The translations under genes were made by a program, and so were the position numbers. From Curtobacterium sp. MCPF17_002 (lineage in GTDB: Bacteria > Actinomycetota > Actinomycetes > Actinomycetales > Microbacteriaceae): DNA of 64,000 nt. The notes beneath the pieces were generated by a model. It was not told where the DNA came from. It worked only from the letters and a program-made list of their open reading frames with translations, and did not search any database. The DNA lies in contig NZ_CP126251.1 in NCBI RefSeq assembly GCF_003234115.2, positions 496,001 to 560,000 on the forward strand, written 5' to 3'. This document shows, piece after piece, positions 44,401 through 52,242 of this stretch (the stretch's first letter is position 1; every line of letters starts with the position of its first letter).

Positions 44401-44492
44401 GAGAGCGCCGGGGCGTCGGTGTGCAGCCAGGCCCGAGGGGCCAGCCGGGTGTCCGAGCCGGGAGTGGTGGAGGCGAGTGGTTCGATGGTCAA
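41466..44492 (-). CDS. lacZ: beta-galactosidase, glycoside hydrolase family 2
   Basis: A 1008-residue cytoplasmic GH2 enzyme with full LacZ layout: N-terminal sugar-binding domain (ALSLNGEWDFRWSP, PVPAHWVLHGHGAPSYTNLQ, YPFPIDPPHPPEENPTGDYR), immunoglobulin-like domains, TIM-barrel with acid/base E436 (WSLGNESGTGRN) and nucleophile E514 (HCEYVHAMGNGPGQ), and the C-terminal small-chain domain (WFGTGPLESYADSSHAARVG, LDVLPEHQLWPQAFSWSVVL). No signal peptide. It is the last gene of an operon with a sugar ABC transporter, overlapping the permease by 4 bases, so it hydrolyses the imported galactoside. Confidence 0.95.
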   Translation of the reverse strand: MTIEPLASTTPGSDTRLAPRAWLHTDAPALSLNGEWDFRWSPVADVPLPGPDDEWGTLPVPAHWVLHGHGAPSYTNLQYPFPIDPPHPPEENPTGDYRRTFTLPTTFDAAARVLLRFDGVESHFRAWVNGSEVGWATGSRLATEFDVTDVLQPGENEVRVRVHQWSAASYLEDQDQWWLPGIFRDVTLLARPTAPIEDVFVRAGWAATLGDAATAGTAASGRPATGTGTITFPTLDAVFPVRFAVPDLGVDVVWAGPDDVAPIEVEGVEPWSAELPRLYDATVSTGSGAGGTSGGETVSLRLGFRTVAIDGDRFLVNGERVVFHGVNRHETHPERGRVFDEAHARADMALMKRHNVNAIRTSHYPPHPRVLDLADELGFWVILECDLETHGFIFTDWVGNPSDDPAWRDAYLDRIARTVERDKNHASIVMWSLGNESGTGRNLAAMSQWVHDRDAERPVHYEGDYTGEYTDVYSRMYPSLQETESIGGGPATPLLGCGPAAAARQRSKPFIHCEYVHAMGNGPGQIAEYEALVDRYPRLHGGFVWEWRDHGLLAHTASGEPYYAYGGDFHEVVHDGNFVMDGLVLPDDSPTPGLAEFAAVVAPVRLSASVVGGRGTVLVENRYHSASTAGLRFRWILTRSGVVEHEGRFAPGVVAARESATVPVPAEVLDAASGPLAPGDELWFDVVAELAGPTAWADTGHVVARTQTLVASRPAAVPRASGQGWDGDRLGDGTFTARGDLVSWKGHEVAGPRLDLWRAPTDNDRGASQGGYETADPVLTQGVGDPDAPSSASKWEARGLDRLTHRLVSVSRTSHGLEQRVRVAAANSGWGVDVTHRWTVTASGLALQTDAVPFGAWDVTWPRIGVRFDLPAGLADGDATWFGTGPLESYADSSHAARVGRFTAPVRPLGASYSRPQETGHRPELRTLTVGDLTVSTVGSHRAGFTLSPWTAQQIGRAGHPYELPASEHLYLYLDAAQHGIGSRACGLDVLPEHQLWPQAFSWSVVLA

Positions 44493-45424
44493 CCCTTGAC
44501 CGATCCTTCCGTGAGGCCCCCGCGCCAGAAGCGCTGCAGGACGATGATGGCGATGACGAGCGGGATGACCGAGACGAGCACCCCGCCGGTGGTGAGCTGG
44601 TAGAACTCCGGCAGCCGGTCCACCTGTGAGCGCCAGTTGTTCAGCCCGAGCGTGATCGGGTAGAGCTTCTGGTCGGCCAGCATGATGAGCGGCAGGAAGA
44701 AGTTGTTCCAGATTCCCACGACCTGGAACAGGAACACGGTCACGAGCGCCGGTGTCATCTGCCGGAGCACGATCGTGTGGAAGATCCGGAGCTCCCCGGC
44801 GCCGTCGATCCGGGCCTGTTCGAGGAGCGTCGTGTCCACCGACGCCGCGGCGTACACCCGGCAGAGGAACAGACCGAACGGGGAGACGAGGCTCGGGATG
44901 AGCACGCTCCAGTACGTGTCGGTGAGTCCCAGGGTCGAGAACAGCAGGAACAGCGGCAGCGCCGTCGCGGTCCCCGGCACGAGCACGCCGCCGAGGATCG
45001 TGCCGAACACCAGCTGCCGTCCGCGGAACTCGTACTTCGCGAGCGCGTACCCACCGGCTGCGGCGAAGTACGTCGCGAGGACGGCACCGACGCCCGAGTA
45101 CAGGATGCTGTTCGCGATCCAGCGGACGAAGATGCCGCCGTCGTACGTGAACACCTGCTGCAGGTTGCTGAACAGGGCGAAGTCGCCGCCGAACCAGAAC
45201 CCGTTCGTCGCGAACAGGGCTCCGGTGGTCTTCGTCGCGGCGATGACCACCCAGTAGAGCGGGACGAGGAAGTACAGCGCGACGATGACGAGGATCCCCG
45301 TCACGACGATCTGGGACTTGCCGGTCCGGTCGAGCCGGCGGCGCTGGTGCGCGCTGATCGACGTGGTGTCGACCGGTACGGCGGCCTGCTTGGTCACCGG
45401 CGCTTCGATGGCTTCACTGGTCAT
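44489..45424 (-). CDS. carbohydrate ABC transporter permease (MalG type)
   Basis: A 311-residue inner membrane protein with six helices. VTGILVIVALYFLVPLYWVV, FVRWIANSILYSGVGAVLAT and AAGGYALAKYEFRGRQLVFG are typical of the CUT1 permease subunit; the EAA loop reads EQARIDGAGELRIFHTIVLR. Start ATG 45424 (MTSEAIEAPVTKQAAVPVDT). It overlaps both neighbours by 4 bases. It pairs with the permease at 45421-46536. The cytoplasmic ATPase is not encoded nearby, so a shared MsiK-like ATPase elsewhere probably energises the system. Confidence 0.92.
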   Translation of the reverse strand: MTSEAIEAPVTKQAAVPVDTTSISAHQRRRLDRTGKSQIVVTGILVIVALYFLVPLYWVVIAATKTTGALFATNGFWFGGDFALFSNLQQVFTYDGGIFVRWIANSILYSGVGAVLATYFAAAGGYALAKYEFRGRQLVFGTILGGVLVPGTATALPLFLLFSTLGLTDTYWSVLIPSLVSPFGLFLCRVYAAASVDTTLLEQARIDGAGELRIFHTIVLRQMTPALVTVFLFQVVGIWNNFFLPLIMLADQKLYPITLGLNNWRSQVDRLPEFYQLTTGGVLVSVIPLVIAIIVLQRFWRGGLTEGSVKG

Positions 45425-46536
45425 GCTTCCGCCCCGTTCGTTCCGTGCTGCTGACCGGACCTGGCCGGGAGGCCCGGGTCGGCCCCGGTGGTGACCACCT
45501 GTCGGGCGGATGCGCGCGTCTGGAGCGCACGCCGCGCCTCCAGGCCGTCCTTCCTCGCACCCTTGCGACGGTCCCGTTCGTCCTTCGGCGGACGGTTCGT
45601 CAACGCGAGGAACGCGAACGACAGGATGAACGCGGCCAGCGCGATGATGACGGCCTGCGCGCTCGCGACGCCGTACTCGTTGAACGCGAACGCGTTCGTG
45701 TACGCGGCGTAGTTCGGCGTGTACTCGGTGTCGATCGCCGGGGCGACCGTCGACAGGATCTGCGGCTCGGCGAAGAGCTGCAGCGTGCCGATGATCGAGA
45801 ACACGGTGGTGAGCACCAGCGCCGGGGCGATGAGCGGGATCTGGATCCGCCACGCCACCTGGAACGCGTTGGCGCCGTCCACCTTCGCGGCCTCGTACAC
45901 CTCACCGGGGATCGACTTCAGCTGCGCCACGATGATGAGCATGTTGTAGCCGGTGTAGGTCCACGTGACGATGTTCGCGATCGACCACAGCACGCTGTTC
46001 GCGCCGAGGAAGTCCGGCTGCAACCCGACCGACTGCAGCAGCGACACGATCGGCGACAGCCCCGGGACGTACAGGAACGACCAGAGGATCGTCGCGATGA
46101 CGCCGGGCACGCCGTACGGCATGAAGTAGATCGCGCGGAAGAAGCCGGGCCAGCGGGCGCTCGCCGACTCGAGGAGCAGCGCGAGGATCGTGCACGCGAT
46201 GATCATCACGGGGACCTGCACGACGCCGAACAGCAGCATGCGGCCGATCGACGCGACGAAGCCCGTGTCGTTCAGGGCGGTGACGTAGTTGTCGAACCCG
46301 GCGAAGCGGCCGGTGACGCCGTCCTCGCCGAACAGGCCCTCTCGGTCCACCGTGGTGAACGACTGGAACAGCGCGCTGATGATCGGGATGATGAACGTCA
46401 GCAGGAACAGGGCGAGGAACGGGGCGAGCAGGATCCACGGGGCACGCTTCTGCGCGACCGTGGCCTTGGTGCTCGTCCGGAACGCGGGCGTGGTGCTCGT
46501 CCGGACCGCGGGCTTGGTGCTCGTCTGCTGGCTCAT
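45421..46536 (-). CDS. carbohydrate ABC transporter permease (MalF/UgpA type)
   Basis: A 371-residue inner membrane protein with helices such as RAPWILLAPFLALFLLTFII and SIGRMLLFGVVQVPVMIIAC, and an EAA loop VYEAAKVDGANAFQVAWRIQ. The N-terminus has a degenerate repeat (RTSTTPAFRTSTKATVAQKR). The long C-terminal extension (RKGARKDGLEARRALQTRAS) is partly encoded by the dispersed palindrome and probably has no conserved function. Overlaps the binding-protein gene and the next permease by 4 bases each. Confidence 0.92.
   Translation of the reverse strand: MSQQTSTKPAVRTSTTPAFRTSTKATVAQKRAPWILLAPFLALFLLTFIIPIISALFQSFTTVDREGLFGEDGVTGRFAGFDNYVTALNDTGFVASIGRMLLFGVVQVPVMIIACTILALLLESASARWPGFFRAIYFMPYGVPGVIATILWSFLYVPGLSPIVSLLQSVGLQPDFLGANSVLWSIANIVTWTYTGYNMLIIVAQLKSIPGEVYEAAKVDGANAFQVAWRIQIPLIAPALVLTTVFSIIGTLQLFAEPQILSTVAPAIDTEYTPNYAAYTNAFAFNEYGVASAQAVIIALAAFILSFAFLALTNRPPKDERDRRKGARKDGLEARRALQTRASARQVVTTGADPGLPARSGQQHGTNGAEA
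45518..45546. repeat. dispersed palindrome inside a permease gene
   Basis: GTCTGGAGCGC at 45518-45528 faces GCGCCTCCAGGCC at 45534-45546. It adds the residues DGLEARRALQTRA to the permease C-terminus, showing that the element is tolerated as coding sequence. Confidence 0.55.
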
Positions 46537-47906
46537 CGTGCCGTCCTGACGCTGAGGCCCTTGTCCTTGAAGGACTGGACGATCTCCCGTTCGGCGCGCT
46601 CCACCGCGTCGGTGAGCTTGAGGCCGCTGGTGAGCTTGCGCCGGAACTGGTTCTGCAACGACGTGAACGCCGACTGCGTCACGGGCGACCACGACCAGTC
46701 GACGTTCTGCTCCTTGGCGGCCGGCACGAAGACCTCCTCGTTGTAGTTCTGGCCGGAGAACCACTTTGACGGCTGCTCGCGCTGCTCGCCGATGTAGTCC
46801 TTCGCCGGCGACCAGCCGATGCCGCAGTACTTGATCATCGCGTCGATGCCCTCGTCCGAGGTGGTCATCCACGTGATGAACTCGAGCGCCTCCTTCGGGT
46901 GCTGCGAGTTCGCCAGCACCGCTGCCGTCGATCCGCCGATCGCGCTCGAGCCGAAGCCGGTGTCACCCCACTTCTGCATCGGGGCGACCTTCCACTTGCC
47001 CTCGCCGCCCTGCACGGACCCGATGAGGGCGTCACCCCAGCTCGCGCTCGTGACCGCGGCGATCTTGCCGCTCGCCGCCGAGGCGTACCAGCCGGGGGAG
47101 TACGCACCGGCGCTCGTGTCGACGAGCTTGTCGTCGATCACCCCGTCGAAGAACTCCGCCACCATCAGGGTCTTGTCGTCCGTCATGTCCACGACCCACT
47201 CGTCGCCGTCGACCTTGAACCACCGGGCTCCGGCCTGCTGGGCGTACGCCGCGAAGGGGGAGGCGTCCGCGACCGGGAACACCTCGAGGTAGTTCTGCGG
47301 TCCGGTCGCACGGACCTTCTCGGCCAGGCCACGCCACTCGTCCCACGTCGTCGGGGGTTCGCCGCCGGCCTGCTCGAGCAGGGCCGTCTGGTAGTAGAAG
47401 CCCATCGGGCCGGTGTCCTGCGGGATGCCGAAGACCCCGTCGACGAAGGACACCTGCGCCCAGGCGGCGTCGTCGTACTTCGACTCCCAGTCCTTCGCGC
47501 CGTAGCGGGCGAGGTCGACCAGGCCGTTCGCGAGCATGAACTCGGGGATCTGGCGGAGCTCGACCTGCCCGATGTCCGGGCCACCGCCGGCGGCCAGCGC
47601 GGAGTACATCTTCTGGTAGCCGCCGCTGTTGCCGCCGGGGATCCAGTTGGCGTTCACCTGGATGTCCGGGTGCGTCTTGTTCCACACGTCGCAGACCTTC
47701 TGCAGGTCCTTCAGCCAGGCCCAGTAGGTCAGCTCGACCTTCTGGCCGCTCGCGGCGGCGGGGATGAGCGCCGCCTTGTTCACGTTCGTCGAGCCGGGGA
47801 CCGCGCACCCGGCGAGCAGGCCGGTCGCGGCCGCTCCGATCCCGAATCCGAACAGTTGTCGTCTCGTCAGTGGTCGTCGTGGGGTCGTTGGCGTCATTGC
47901 CTGCAC
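46533..47906 (-). CDS. extracellular sugar-binding lipoprotein (CUT1 family)
   Basis: A 457-residue secreted binding protein. The signal region has twin arginines (RRPLTRRQLFGFGIGAAATG) and a lipobox LLAGCAV, so it may use the Tat route and be lipid-anchored. The mature protein shows family-1 solute-binding features: VELTYWAWLKDLQKVCDVWN, GGGPDIGQVELRQIPEFMLA, GIPQDTGPMGFYYQTALLEQ, TSASWGDALIG and HPKEALEFITWMTTSDEGID. First gene of the lacZ operon, so its ligand is probably a beta-galactoside. ATG 47897 is an alternative start. Two direct repeats lie upstream (47985-48044). Confidence 0.93.
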   Translation of the reverse strand: MQAMTPTTPRRPLTRRQLFGFGIGAAATGLLAGCAVPGSTNVNKAALIPAAASGQKVELTYWAWLKDLQKVCDVWNKTHPDIQVNANWIPGGNSGGYQKMYSALAAGGGPDIGQVELRQIPEFMLANGLVDLARYGAKDWESKYDDAAWAQVSFVDGVFGIPQDTGPMGFYYQTALLEQAGGEPPTTWDEWRGLAEKVRATGPQNYLEVFPVADASPFAAYAQQAGARWFKVDGDEWVVDMTDDKTLMVAEFFDGVIDDKLVDTSAGAYSPGWYASAASGKIAAVTSASWGDALIGSVQGGEGKWKVAPMQKWGDTGFGSSAIGGSTAAVLANSQHPKEALEFITWMTTSDEGIDAMIKYCGIGWSPAKDYIGEQREQPSKWFSGQNYNEEVFVPAAKEQNVDWSWSPVTQSAFTSLQNQFRRKLTSGLKLTDAVERAEREIVQSFKDKGLSVRTAR

Positions 47907-47984
47907 CTCAGGTCGTCGTTGATCGGGGTTGCGGTTCAGCCAACCACAAAACCGAGCGTCGGTGCAGTTTCACGGGGTGTCCAC

Positions 47985-48044
47985 TCGCTGGGGGTTGGCT
48001 GCGACCTTCGGGGTTCGTTTTCGCTGGGGGTTGGCTGCGACCTT
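47985..48044. promoter_or_regulatory. two 24-bp direct repeats in the divergent intergenic region
   Basis: TCGCTGGGGGTTGGCTGCGA plus CCTT occurs at 47985-48008 and 48021-48044, a period of 36 bases. A GGTTGGCT core is present again in inverse orientation near 47935 (AGCCAACC). Position between the sugar-binding protein gene and the divergent gene at 48137 suggests regulator sites, though no regulator gene is adjacent. Confidence 0.45.
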
Positions 48045-48136
48045 GGAACCGGTCCAGCCGGATGCGCGAACGGTGGGTCGCACGACAGTCGGAACGGCGA
48101 CGAGCGCCACCTCCGGCACGAACGGGAGGAGAAGCG

Positions 48137-48460
48137 ATGACCGATCGCGGCAACACCACCCACCGGCCCGAACTCGACGAGCAGCTCGCGCACGAAGCGC
48201 AGAGCATCGTCCAGGGCCACGGCAGCAACAGCCACGTCGAGGAGTTCCGACAGTCCGAACCGGACCCCGACGACACCGACGACGCCGAGACGGTGACCGC
48301 CTCGGGCTACGACGGCGAGGTCGAGGGCGCCCTGAAGGACGACTCGGCCGGCGGACTGTTCGACCAGACCGATGGCGACGTCCCGGAACCCGATGCCGAC
48401 GGCACGGTCTACACGACGGAGACGACGGAGGAGGCGGGCCGTGGTGCAGACGACGAATGA
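48137..48460 (+). CDS. small acidic hypothetical protein
   Basis: A 107-residue, strongly acidic soluble protein starting MTDRGNTTHRPELDEQLAHE, with EPDPDDTDDAETVTASGYDG and DGTVYTTETTEEAGRGADDE. It has no membrane segment. GGGAGGAGAAG precedes the ATG. The last 20 bases overlap the next gene, implying translational coupling with the Vms1/eRF1-like protein. Intrinsic disorder is likely; function unknown. Confidence 0.75.
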   Translation: MTDRGNTTHRPELDEQLAHEAQSIVQGHGSNSHVEEFRQSEPDPDDTDDAETVTASGYDGEVEGALKDDSAGGLFDQTDGDVPEPDADGTVYTTETTEEAGRGADDE

Positions 48461-49604
48461 GACCAGCGCGCTGCAGTCGACGCTCGCCGACCGCCTCAAG
48501 GAGGGTGGGATGTGGACCTGGGCGTACGTGGACGCCTCGGGCAACCGTGAGGACCCGCAGCACCTCGCAGCGCTCCAGCGCCGGAAGGCCGAGGACGCCC
48601 TCCGCGCCGCGGGTGCCGACGCCGACGTGATCGACACCGTGATGGCGGAGCTCGAGGAGACGCCGGGCGTCGCCGCACCGGTCAGCCGCTACGTGCTCGT
48701 GCGGGACGGCGAACTCGTGCTCAGCGAGGTGCTCCCCGGCCGGATGCACGCTGCCCAGTCGATCGGGCACGACCCGGTGCCGGACCTCCTGCCGCTCCTC
48801 GCACACCGACCGATGGACGTGCCGTTCCTGGTCGTGCAGGTGGGCCGTGAGGGCGGCGGGTACCGCGCGTTCCACCTCGGTCACGCCGACCACCCGGACC
48901 GCCGCGACGAAGACCGCGTGCAGGGTCGCACCGACACGCTGCACAAGGTGAAGGGCGGCGGCTGGGCGCACCTCCGCTGGCAGCACCACACCGAGGAGAT
49001 CTGGAAGCAGACGTCGGCCGAGGTCGCAGCCTCGATCGAGGAAGCCGTCCGTCGCCTGTCACCGCGGCTCATCGTGGTGGCCGGGGACATCCGCGCGCGG
49101 GAACTCCTGCTGAAGGAACTGTCCACCGAGGCCCGGTCGCTCGTGTCCGAGGTGCCGATCGACCCACGTGCGGACGACGCGGCCGACGCCGCCCTCGTCG
49201 AGCACGTCGAGATCGCGCTCGCACGGGTGCTCGCCTCGCGCCGACACGACGTCGAGGACCTGCTCCGGACGCACGTCGGCCGTGGTGACAACCAGACCGT
49301 GAGCGGTCTCGGGTCCGTCGTCGGGGCGCTGCAGCAGGCGCAGGCGTCCGTCGTCGCGCTCGACCACCAGGCGCTCGGTGACCGCCAGCTCCTGGCGCTC
49401 GCCGCGGCACCGTGGGTGGCGACCGCGCCGGAGCAGGCGTCGGGAGTGGCGGTGCTCGGCACGGTCCCCGCTGCGTGTGCCCTCGTCCGTGCGATCGCGC
49501 TGACCGACGCGGAGCTCATCCTCGTCAACGCCGCGTCGCTCCCCGGCGGAGCCGTGGCCGCGGCGCTCCTGCGGTGGCCGGTGGGCCCGCCCGTCCCCGC
49601 CTGA
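48441..49604 (+). CDS. Vms1/eRF1-like (Rv2629/baeRF) family protein
   Basis: A 387-residue soluble protein with an archaeal-release-factor-like fold. GGMWTWAYVDASGNREDPQH, SRYVLVRDGELVLSEVLPGR, MDVPFLVVQVGREGGGYRAF, HLRWQHHTEEIWKQTSAEVA, LIVVAGDIRARELLLKELST and the C-terminal VLGTVPAACALVRAIALTDA match the Rv2629-type family, related to Vms1 and eRF1 and linked to ribosome rescue or stress. Start GTG 48441, with another GTG directly after. The exact activity in bacteria is not settled. Confidence 0.8.
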   Translation: MVQTTNETSALQSTLADRLKEGGMWTWAYVDASGNREDPQHLAALQRRKAEDALRAAGADADVIDTVMAELEETPGVAAPVSRYVLVRDGELVLSEVLPGRMHAAQSIGHDPVPDLLPLLAHRPMDVPFLVVQVGREGGGYRAFHLGHADHPDRRDEDRVQGRTDTLHKVKGGGWAHLRWQHHTEEIWKQTSAEVAASIEEAVRRLSPRLIVVAGDIRARELLLKELSTEARSLVSEVPIDPRADDAADAALVEHVEIALARVLASRRHDVEDLLRTHVGRGDNQTVSGLGSVVGALQQAQASVVALDHQALGDRQLLALAAAPWVATAPEQASGVAVLGTVPAACALVRAIALTDAELILVNAASLPGGAVAAALLRWPVGPPVPA

Positions 49605-49651
49605 CCCGCGCGGGGCGGGGCCGATCCGCGCGTAGGAAGCGGACCCGCGCG

Positions 49652-49716
49652 TAGGAAGCGGAATCGCTCGTAGGAGGCAGGAACTTCCAGCACCCTATGC
49701 GCGATTCCGCTTCCTA
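49652..49716. terminator. inverted repeat between converging genes
   Basis: TAGGAAGCGGAATCGC (49652-49667) pairs perfectly with GCGATTCCGCTTCCTA (49701-49716). The left arm is the second of three tandem units built on CGCGTAGGAAGCGGA (from about 49628 to 49680). It lies between the converging genes ending at 49604 and 49749 and probably terminates both. Confidence 0.7.
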
Positions 49717-49748
49717 CTGCTCGTGCGATGGGCAGGAACGTCGTGGGT

Positions 49749-50954
49749 TCAGTCGTGGGAGCGGTCGCGGCGGGGCACCAGGGGAAGCGCCAGCAGCGGG
49801 AGTACCGCCACGACGCCGAAGGACACCGCGAACCCGAGCGCCCCGACCAACGCGCCGATGCCCGGGCCGACGGCGCTCGCCGCGATGAACTGCCCGGTGT
49901 TCTGCGCTCCGAGGGCACGACCGGACCAGAAGGGCCCCGCGGCCTCGGCCACGGAGGTGTACGCCAGGCCGTTGTCCGCGACGGTCACGCTCGTCGCCAG
50001 GACGAGGAACACCGCGGCTCCGGCGAGGTGCGTCGCGTCGACGACCGCGAGGACCGCCATCACGACCGCCGCGCTCACCGCCACGATCCGGAGCGGCCCG
50101 ACACGTGAGCCGGCCCGGTCGCTCCAGACGCCGACGAGGATCCTGCCGATCGCGCCGACGAACTGCGACGCCCCGACGAGCAGCCCCGCCGCCGGCGTCG
50201 ACCACCCGAGGCCGACGAGCCAGACCAGGCCGTACGTCGACAGGGTGAACTGCGGCACGACGAGCAGGATCGACACGGCGTGGATCCGCCACAGGAACCC
50301 GTTCGCCCGGTACGGGTTCGCGGTGACCGCCGTGGGCGCTGCCGATCGGGCGGGTCGTGGCGGGTTCTGGATGCCGATCGCGCAGAGCACCGCGAGCACC
50401 GCGCAGAGGACGATCGGCAGGACGAGCGAGGCCCGGATGCCGTCGGCCTCGGCGAGCTGCGGCACCGTGACGGCGGCGAGCGTCACCCCGAGCGGCTGCG
50501 ACATCTGCCGGATCCCCATCGCGAGGCCCCGGCGCTCCTTCGGGAACCACCCGACCACGACCCGGCCGCTCGCCGCGTTCGTCGAGGCGCTCGTCATGCC
50601 GCCCGCGAGGAACGCGAGACCGAGCAGCACCGGGTTGCCGGCCGCTGCCCAGGCGCCGACGACCGCCAGCGTGGTGAGCACGAGCCCCCCGGCGATGACG
50701 ACGCGCTCGCCGAACCGGTCGGTGATCGCTCCCCACGCGATGAGCGTCAGCACCATGCCGAACGTCGGCGCCGCGGCGAGCAGTCCGGCGAGCGTGAGTG
50801 GCGTCCCGTGCGCCTGCATGTACGGGATGAGCAGTGCGGGTGCGGACACCACGAGCGTCCCGGCGGCCTGCGCGGCGACGCCGAGCGCGAGCATCGTCCA
50901 GGCTCGGCCGGAGATCGGGGGAGTCGTGGTCGTGCGGGGTGCCGTGGCGGTCAT
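49749..50954 (-). CDS. MFS transporter
   Basis: A 401-residue, 12-helix major facilitator. Seen: LALGVAAQAAGTLVVSAPAL, the loop motif WGAITDRFGERVVIAGGLVL (G-x-x-x-DRxGxR), FLAGGMTSASTNAASGRVVV, KERRGLAMGIRQMSQPLGVT and GIGALVGALGFAVSFGVVAV. The pattern resembles CynX/NimT or metabolite:proton symporters rather than drug pumps. ATG 50954 (MTATAPRTTTT) is chosen; the longer GTG frame runs into the operator. It is divergent from a GntR regulator with two palindromic sites between, so likely under its control. Confidence 0.9.
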   Translation of the reverse strand: MTATAPRTTTTPPISGRAWTMLALGVAAQAAGTLVVSAPALLIPYMQAHGTPLTLAGLLAAAPTFGMVLTLIAWGAITDRFGERVVIAGGLVLTTLAVVGAWAAAGNPVLLGLAFLAGGMTSASTNAASGRVVVGWFPKERRGLAMGIRQMSQPLGVTLAAVTVPQLAEADGIRASLVLPIVLCAVLAVLCAIGIQNPPRPARSAAPTAVTANPYRANGFLWRIHAVSILLVVPQFTLSTYGLVWLVGLGWSTPAAGLLVGASQFVGAIGRILVGVWSDRAGSRVGPLRIVAVSAAVVMAVLAVVDATHLAGAAVFLVLATSVTVADNGLAYTSVAEAAGPFWSGRALGAQNTGQFIAASAVGPGIGALVGALGFAVSFGVVAVLPLLALPLVPRRDRSHD

Positions 50955-50983
50955 CGGGTCAGTCGTTTCATCGCGGAACTGAT

Positions 50984-51006
50984 TGGTATACCACAACGGT
51001 ATACCA
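50984..51006. promoter_or_regulatory. double GntR-type operator
   Basis: TGGTATACCA at 50984-50993 and CGGTATACCA at 50997-51006 are two palindromes with core GGTATACC, centres 13 bases apart, between the divergent MFS gene (start 50954) and GntR gene (start 51039). GTATAC-centred palindromes are typical for FadR/FCD-type GntR proteins. Control of both genes is the likely role. Confidence 0.75.
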
Positions 51007-51038
51007 TTCCCGCCCCGCCCCCGCTAGGCTGGTACGCC

Positions 51039-51740
51039 GTGAGCGAGACGACCGATGCAACCCCCGTGTCGCAGACGAGCCAGCTCTACGACAACCTGCG
51101 CTCCGCGATCCTGACGCTCGAGATCGCCCCCGGGGAGCGCATCTCCGAGCGAGGGCTCGAAGCGCGGTTCCACGCCTCCCGCACCCCGGTCCGCGCGGCG
51201 CTCTCACGGCTCGAACGCGAAGGACTCATCCTGCACGAGGGCCGCTCCTGGACGGTCACGCCGATCGACCTCGACGAGATCGCCTCGCTCGCCGAACTGC
51301 GCGGCGTGCTCGAACCAGCCGCTGCCAGGCTCGCCGTCGGGCGAGCGTCCGAGGAGCAGCTGGCAGAGGTCCGGGCGCACCTCGACACCCTCCGCCCGAC
51401 GCCCGACCAGCAAGCGGGCATCCGGATGGGCTCGACGTTCCACCTCGACCTGGCCGCGCTCGGCGGCAACCGCTTCATCACCGACGCCATCGCCGACGCG
51501 CTCACCCGACTCGAGCGCACGCGCTGGATCGAGGTGCGCACGCCCGAGGCCCGCGACGCCGCCTGGGAGGAACACAGCGCCATCATCGACGCCGTGCGCG
51601 CCGGAGACGGCGACCGCGCAGCCGACCTGCTCGCGGCGCACGTCGCGGGGACGAACGACCGGCTGCTGGCGTGGATCGCGCAGGAACGTCGCCGACTGCG
51701 CGGAGCCGGCATGGCGATCGTGGGCGCGACCGAGCGCTGA
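51039..51740 (+). CDS. GntR family regulator with FCD domain
   Basis: A 233-residue regulator. N-terminal winged helix: QLYDNLRSAILTLEIAPGER, ISERGLEARFHASRTPVRAA, LSRLEREGLILHEGRSWTVT. The C-terminal all-helical FCD effector domain includes LAELRGVLEPAAARLAVGRA, FHLDLAALGGNRFITDAIAD and EEHSAIIDAVRAGDGDRAAD, with the usual metal-ligand histidines of FCD proteins. GTG start. It lies directly beside the double GGTATACC operator and probably controls itself and the MFS transporter. Confidence 0.92.
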   Translation: MSETTDATPVSQTSQLYDNLRSAILTLEIAPGERISERGLEARFHASRTPVRAALSRLEREGLILHEGRSWTVTPIDLDEIASLAELRGVLEPAAARLAVGRASEEQLAEVRAHLDTLRPTPDQQAGIRMGSTFHLDLAALGGNRFITDAIADALTRLERTRWIEVRTPEARDAAWEEHSAIIDAVRAGDGDRAADLLAAHVAGTNDRLLAWIAQERRRLRGAGMAIVGATER

Positions 51741-51847
51741 CGCGCCTGGGAGGTGACCGGGCGCTCTGGACGTCACCGCCCCGGAGCAGCGCGGCGCGGG
51801 GCGGACCCGCACCGCGCCTCCAGTCCGGAACGGTCCTGATCCGCGAC

Positions 51848-52003
51848 CTACGGCGTCGTCGCGCGGTCCTCCGCAGCGTCGATCTGGTCGAAGATCCAGG
51901 CACTGCTGCCGTCCGAATGGTCGAGCAGCGCGGCCTTGACCTCTTGTTCATCGGTCGAGAGCCGCTGTGCGAGCTTGCTCCCGGAACGTGTCGACTGCGA
52001 CAT
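51848..52003 (-). CDS. small protein, 51 residues
   Basis: A frame from ATG 52003 to TAG 51848: MSQSTRSGSKLAQRLSTDEQ, EVKAALLDHSDGSSAWIFDQ, IDAAEDRATTP. AGGGGAAGGA stands upstream at Shine-Dalgarno distance. Codon positions are GC-biased and the sequence is amphipathic and helical, so it looks like a true small gene. No known family recognised. It lies alone between the GntR gene and the LacI gene. Confidence 0.5.
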   Translation of the reverse strand: MSQSTRSGSKLAQRLSTDEQEVKAALLDHSDGSSAWIFDQIDAAEDRATTP

Positions 52004-52242
52004 GGTGTCGTCCTTCCCCTGTGTGTGGGCATCGTGTGTGATGCAGGCGGCTGCCTGCCGGTGCGCTTCCTCACGGGACGTACTGAGGTCGTGACAGTCT
52101 CGCTCCGTCTGTCCGCAGACCGCAAGGGCTCGCCGCGACCTGTGGAGAAGTCCCAGCGGGCTCCGTGCCTAGGATGGTCCGGCCGCGCGCCTCGCGGCAC
52201 GGAAGCAGCGGACGTCGCGTGACGTCGGACGGGAGGCACGGC

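Noticed and set aside
45421..47906. Search for an ABC ATPase in the galactoside operon
   Set aside because: None is encoded here. A shared ATPase elsewhere is the normal situation for CUT1 systems in actinobacteria, so it was not treated as anomalous.
47985..48044. CRISPR-like pair with 36-base period
   Set aside because: Only two copies with a 12-base gap, and no cas genes. Better read as regulatory repeats.
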